From positions 2,852,001 through 2,916,000 of the forward strand of contig JAJNNQ010000029.1 in assembly GCA_027886175.1 (NCBI GenBank): a stretch of 64,000 nt of DNA, in the 5' to 3' direction. Position 1 is the stretch's first letter. Each line of letters opens with the position of its first letter. The notes beneath the pieces were generated by a model, which searched no databases, was not told where the DNA came from, and saw only the letters and a list, made by a program, of their open reading frames with translations. The stretch is from Phylloscopus collybita. Taxonomy: Eukaryota > Chordata > Aves > Passeriformes > Phylloscopidae. A program made the translations under genes and the position numbers. Shown here piece by piece: positions 59,488-64,000 of the stretch.

Positions 59488-60242
59488 GTATGGTCTTGCT
59501 TGCACCTTAATTCAGGCACAAGCAATTCTTTTAAGTGGATCACAACATGACAGCAGCAGCATGGTTGCCTTTTTTTGTCTACTTACCAGCCAGGCAGCCT
59601 GATGCTTGTGCTGTTGCCTGGCTTTGTCTGTCCCTGGGGAAAGTACTTCAAACTTCTCCTTGATGAACTTCTAGAGGCTCCTGCCTTTGCAGGGTTGAAT
59701 AGTGGGGTGACACAGAGAGTAGCACCAAGTTGTGCAGCACCTGACTCCTCCAAGGGGAGGGAATTGCTTGCAACCGTAGTGAGGCTGCACTACGCAACAC
59801 AGGCTGGTAGGAGAGCAGAGAACCAGGATGTGGGGGTAGAGGCTGGCACTGAAGAGCTCATGAGTGGCCTGGAGTGATGAGCTGTGAGGTATAAACCGAA
59901 CCTGGAAATTCCCCCTGCTGGAAATATCTGCCTTGGGCCTGAGTACAGGAATGGGCCTGGAGAAGGCCAGCACAAGCCTTCAGCAGTAACAGAAAAAGAG
60001 TCTGGAACAACCTGGCACATATAGAAGGACTCCTGTGCAAACATTCCCACGTACCCATTAGGAAAAGCAAAAAAAACCATGAGGACAGCAGCACCGCACA
60101 CTCTGTTTGTAACACTGAGACTTTCCTGTAGTTTTCATGAAATTATTTTATTTGAATAATTTGATCTGGAGGGCTGGGAACCCTCGAGGGCTGGTACTTT
60201 CCCCAGCTGATGGCCCAGTCCTGGTTTGGGTCAGCCCCCAAG
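59488..60242. other. GC-richer unexplained stretch, left half
   Basis: Mixed-composition sequence, GC-richer than most of the window, with frames up to 144 codons overlapping nearby but no recognisable domain. The LTR at 60243-61030 was inserted into it, so it was once contiguous with the sequence after 61035. Its origin is unknown: old repeat, decayed gene or a regulatory locus are all possible. Confidence 0.35.
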
Positions 60243-61030
60243 TGTCTTGGTTTGGAAAGACAGGTATCTGCCAGGGAAACTGGGGTTTTCCTTAGAATGG
60301 AGAATGTAACCCCCTCACCCCCCGCCAAATTATAATTTTGCAATCAAGGGCTTTCAGGCAAAGATTTTGGGAATACGAATAACAATTCTTTACTAGGAAT
60401 ATTAATAATACAAATGTAGTAGAAAAACAAAACCACCCAACCAAGCCAGCAAACCAACAAACAACAACTTTGGAAAACCCTGACAGAGTCAGTCAGAGCT
60501 ACAACCTGACACCCTGTTGGTCAGGGTGTTGAAAGCAGTCCAAAAGTAAGTCCTTCTGAAGTGGCAGATGTGGTTCTGTTGAAGTAGAGATGATCCTGTA
60601 GAACAAGGGTCCAGGGGTGGTGAGGAGGGGTCTGGTGATGGTGAGGAGGGATCTGGTGATGGTGAGATAGGGTCTGGTGTTGGGGAGATGAGATCTGGTC
60701 TTCCTCCCAGAAAATCGGGTGAAAACTGGATGTGTTCCTGTTCCTGTGTCTCAGTTTTATTCCAGGTAGACATTTTTTTCCAGGTAGACACTGCCTGCCC
60801 CCACCCCACTGCCAGCGGGATGTGATGCATCTCACAATAGGATGATGGAAATGCGGATGCACCGCTCTGGAGCGGAGGGAGTATAGCCTGAGGAGGTGTT
60901 AATGGCCCATTATGAGAAGGCATCAGGCCTCTCCCCCCTTGAGTTACAAGAGATAAAGAAAAAACATCTCCTCAACTGCTTTTAACAAATGAAAATAGAA
61001 TACCCACCTCTAGCTCCACAACCCAGGACA
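60243..61030 (-). mobile_element. Solo LTR (788 bp), TSD CCAAG, antisense
   Basis: Plus-strand edges are TGTCTTGGTTTGG and ACAACCCAGGACA (TG...CA), flanked by CCAAG at 60238-60242 and 61031-61035. Its minus strand matches the LTR at 42445-43162 from end to end, so both belong to one family with 5-bp duplications. It carries four 21-bp tandem units (60607-60690) where the other copy has one. The polyadenylation signal is the same AGTAAA variant. Minus-strand frames rich in PDP/SP repeats arise from the 21-bp units and are not genes. Confidence 0.93.
60607..60690 (-). repeat. 21-bp minisatellite inside the LTR, four units
   Basis: Units start at 60607, 60628, 60649 and 60670; each resembles GGGTCTGGTGATGGTGAGG plus two bases. 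The related LTR at 42445-43162 has one complete unit plus a partial, so the array expanded here (or contracted there). Confidence 0.92.
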
Positions 61031-61035
61031 CCAAG

Positions 61036-61665
61036 ACACACTCCAAGGTGACTGATGCTGTGTCAGCCTATTATTAGCTGGAGAAGTGTGGGGGCTATTT
61101 GTCCTCCTCTGGCCAACAGCAGAGCTCTCACTGCCCTGGCTGGAAGTGGAGGGCCTAAGCACAGCCTACCCTCTTTCCTTCTGAGTCTGTGTTCTGCAGG
61201 GTTGGCAATCATAGCAAAGGGGGGGCTTCTGGTTATCTGCAGTTAATGTAGACCCCCTCCACTGGCCATGGAGGAAGTCTTGGGGAGTTCATTGGCACTG
61301 AGTCTTGCAGCACTGCTGAAGGATGTTGGAATGGGACTGAGATTCTCCTTAGAGGTAGCAGGGCCAGGGACACATGCAGAAAGCTCCCTTGCCCCTGATG
61401 GCACAGGTGGCCAGTCAGCCCAGCAGACAACAGCCGTTGATGCACCATTGCACAGCCATGAGGGCACACTGTTGCACAAATATCACTGTGGCAAAGGTCT
61501 TCAGCTCATAATTGATCATGACACAAGACTGGAGTATCTGGAGGAGTGTTGGGTGGCTCTGGAAGTTGTTTGTCCAGTTCAGAGCCTGGAGGTTTGCCCA
61601 CAGGATGCCTGAGCACCCTTTCTGAACTTAGACATAGACCACTTATAGACCACTTAGACTTTTGG

Positions 61666-61668
<3 letters not shown>
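61036..61668. other. GC-richer unexplained stretch, right half
   Basis: Continues the locus interrupted by the LTR. A 114-codon plus frame (61268-61612) has no recognised domain. It ends in a small repeat of TAGACCACTTA-like words (61629-61660) against a long T run. Confidence 0.35.

Positions 61669-61712
<44 letters not shown>
61669..61712 (+). repeat. T44 homopolymer
   Basis: Forty-four consecutive T on the plus strand, followed 20 bp later by an A12 run (about 61731-61742). The length makes it prone to slippage and sequencing error. Confidence 0.95.
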
Positions 61713-61713
<1 letters not shown>

Positions 61714-61784
61714 GACAGGGGAGGACACATTAAAAAAAAAAAAGAAAGAAACTAAGGAACATGACATCTGCCTCTTTGACAAGG

Positions 61785-61822
61785 CAGAGTGGTAATGTAT
61801 CGTAACAGGCAATTATTCTATG
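61785..61822 (+). mobile_element. Possible CR1 3' terminal scrap
   Basis: ATTATTCTATGATTCTACC resembles the terminal octamers of CR1, but the sequence before it does not clearly follow the CR1 3' UTR. It may be a remnant or chance. Confidence 0.3.
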
Positions 61823-64000
61823 ATTCTACCTATAATAATCATTTTAAAGGTATCTACAGGGAAATTAAAGCCTGTAGTCTTCTAGTTCCCTGAAAAATTT
61901 CACTGGTGGTAGAAAACCTTATATACAAATAGAATCTTTCACTGAACATCTTCACTCACTAGGTGGACATAGAATGATCTTCATACTCATCTCATAAATA
62001 TTTACATGACCTATAAAAATATTGCTAAATTCACTCTCAATTCCAGTATCATCTTAGAATACTTTTTGCAAAACTTCTTAACCGATATAGTGCCCAGTAG
62101 CCTAGTGGCTAGCAGTGGGAATTCTTGACAACTACAAAAAATACAGATAAAGGATAATTTTTAGCTTTGTCACTCATCAGAAGAGCATAAAGATTTTTAT
62201 CAAGAATTAGTCTCTTAAGACATTTTGACAATCATGAATCTCATTTAAGAAATGCCCAGACACATATATTATACTATAGTTTCATCAGCGGAGAATCTGA
62301 CCAATTATAATATGGGAATTCTTAGGGACAGGGGGAGGGAGGGAAGAACAGAAATAAAGAAATATTCCTTCAAGTTGTTAAAAAGTACGGCTAACTGACA
62401 CAACTCGTATCATGCCTATAGGAGGCTGACCGACTTCTTTGGCTTCAGAGCTGTAGAGTCAGGTTGTGGGCCCTAAAAACAGAACATTGTGTTTTTCAGT
62501 GCTAGGATGTCCATAAGTCTAGGTCCTCATAGACAACAGTTTTGTTCCTGGAACTGCTAGTCAAGAGACTAGGTAGAACAAATTCTATCAAAGCTATTTA
62601 TTACAAATCAAACACATTAAAAAAAAAAGTTTGCATTATTACTTTTAAAGTGAATGAACAGAGCATAATAGCAGCAGTGGTGAGGAAAATCCTATGGAAA
62701 TTAAGACCATCCTGGTATCTTCAAAAAAGATCAGAATGTTGAATATATAGCTATCAGACAATTTGCTTTGGACCACTGTAGCTTTGCTGGACACAGTCTG
62801 GTTGTTGTTCATTCTCTTTATTATATTTTTTAGTTGCTAGGGTTCAAAACGAACTTAGATAAACTAAAAATTGAAAAAGTTTGTTTACCTGTTTTTTTTT
62901 ATCTTTAATTCATAGCAATCACACCAAAACAAAAGTGAAATTACCTAAACACAAATATTGATTTTAATATCCAGAAAGTGTCTATTCACACCTTATAAGT
63001 AGGGTGGAAAGATTAAGAGTAGCCAGTCCTATAATTATTAAATAGAGCAATCACACTGTTTTACCTATGTATTACAAGGCATATTCCAGATGGGCTCAAA
63101 ATAAATGAAACAATAGTTAATAAATGTACATCAATACACCATTCTAATCTAGCTTTTTTATAATACTTCACATAATAATACTGAGATACTGGGGTGCATT
63201 TTCACTTTTGTACAACCTGTGAATTCCATCTTAAGGCTTTTTTGTTTCTGCTGTGAATATCATCCGCAGCTTCAGTTCGGTGCCATCTGCTATACACCTT
63301 AGGACTCCCAAACAACAGCCTTTCCCTTCAAAACAGCAATCATTTGGAGTCATAAAATCCCCTACTGTGTTGGTATAATTTGGGAGGCATCACATATTCA
63401 CAAATTTCATTTAATGTTTTTCCATCAACTATTTTACTTACTTTTTTTTCCTTCATTTTTATTAGCATTTTGAGCATTCTAGGTAGAATTGGTCTCTTTT
63501 TTCCTGCTGATTTGAAAGTGATAAACATGCGAGAGACAGCATGTTGAATTTTCTGTGCTGTGGTACTCTCTTGCTCAGATGTTTATGAAGAATTGTCACC
63601 TTTCTGGAAACCCTTGTCATCAGTTCTCCAGTTCTTAAAGACAAGAAAAGAGATAAGGGCAAATTCCATTGCTGAGGTGTCAACTGGTTTGAAGATAACT
63701 GAGTGAAGACAAAGGTATTTTTTTTTAAATGTCCTTTGAAACAATATTTCAAATGTTTCAAATACTCAATCTTGATCCGTCTGAGAGGAAATTACGCATT
63801 TCAGAAATTTTCCTTATTATTGAAAAAAGCCTTTAAAAACCCTGCGAGATCTTCTAAATTGAAAAATATAGCATTTTCAAAATGCTTCTAAGAGTGTATC
63901 ATGGCTCTGAGCTAAGGCAGTACTAAACCTTGTGGAGCCAGAGTCTCAGAAGCTGAGATGTGTGTATGGTAGAGATACATAAGTTGTACCTAAACAAGTC
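61823..64000. other. Unique AT-rich DNA, nothing recognised
   Basis: No gene, RNA or repeat family seen to the window edge. Frames of up to 99 codons (for example minus 63462-63761) look like chance. Confidence 0.5.

Noticed and set aside
60489..60923. Minus-strand frames with proline/aspartate/serine repeats
   Set aside because: The repeat period of seven residues equals the 21-bp LTR minisatellite; not a structural protein.
61669..61742. Poly(A) tail of a minus-strand processed pseudogene
   Set aside because: A minus-strand retrocopy would have its body to the right of the T run, but that sequence is an A-rich spacer and unique DNA with no gene-like frame.

Overview
The window looks like non-coding nuclear DNA from a bird, probably a songbird. 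It is AT-rich and CpG-poor and has no recognisable host gene. The interspersed repeats are CR1 LINE fragments, several ending in the avian-type 3' tandem octamer (ATTCTGTG/ATTCTATG), and solo LTRs of endogenous retroviruses. I see no Alu, L1, B1/B2 or other mammalian repeats. The bird call rests on CR1 structure; 'songbird' rests on my memory of similar zebra-finch LTR families and is less certain. No alignment could be run.

Layout. 1-19.6 kb: mostly unique AT-rich DNA with three short CR1 pieces (1.4, 5.2, 10.8 kb), one antisense LTR (11.4-12.2 kb) and several microsatellites. 19.6-21.2 kb: a 3' CR1 copy on +, split by a solo LTR with a clean 6-bp target duplication. 24.0-26.4 kb: a CR1 copy on -, again split by an LTR. 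28.8-29.1 kb: a 300-nt uninterrupted polypurine tract. 30.5-32.2 kb: a third large CR1 copy on +, preceded by a perfect 16-bp inverted repeat. 32.2-42.0 kb: unique DNA with low-complexity tracts. 42.0-43.2 kb: an antisense LTR-like element next to a sense solo LTR with a 5-bp duplication. 43.2-57.3 kb: unique DNA in which some stretches have the look of conserved non-coding elements (inference only). 57.3-61.0 kb: a dense cluster of three LTRs on the minus strand, one still attached to a tRNA-Gly-type primer binding site, with a pentanucleotide microsatellite and a CR1 scrap between them. 61.0-64.0 kb: an unexplained GC-richer patch, a 44-nt T run, then unique DNA.

No genes cooperate here. 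Decayed reverse-transcriptase fragments inside CR1 copies account for the recognisable protein similarity. The informative part is the insertion history: LTRs nested in CR1s, two solo LTRs of one family differing mainly in the number of internal 21-bp repeats, and target duplications of 4, 5 and 6 bp showing several independent retrovirus lineages. I found no previously undescribed system; the best leads are the polypurine tract, the perfect hairpin at 30.37 kb, the PBS-bearing LTR fragment and a GC-richer locus interrupted by an LTR.
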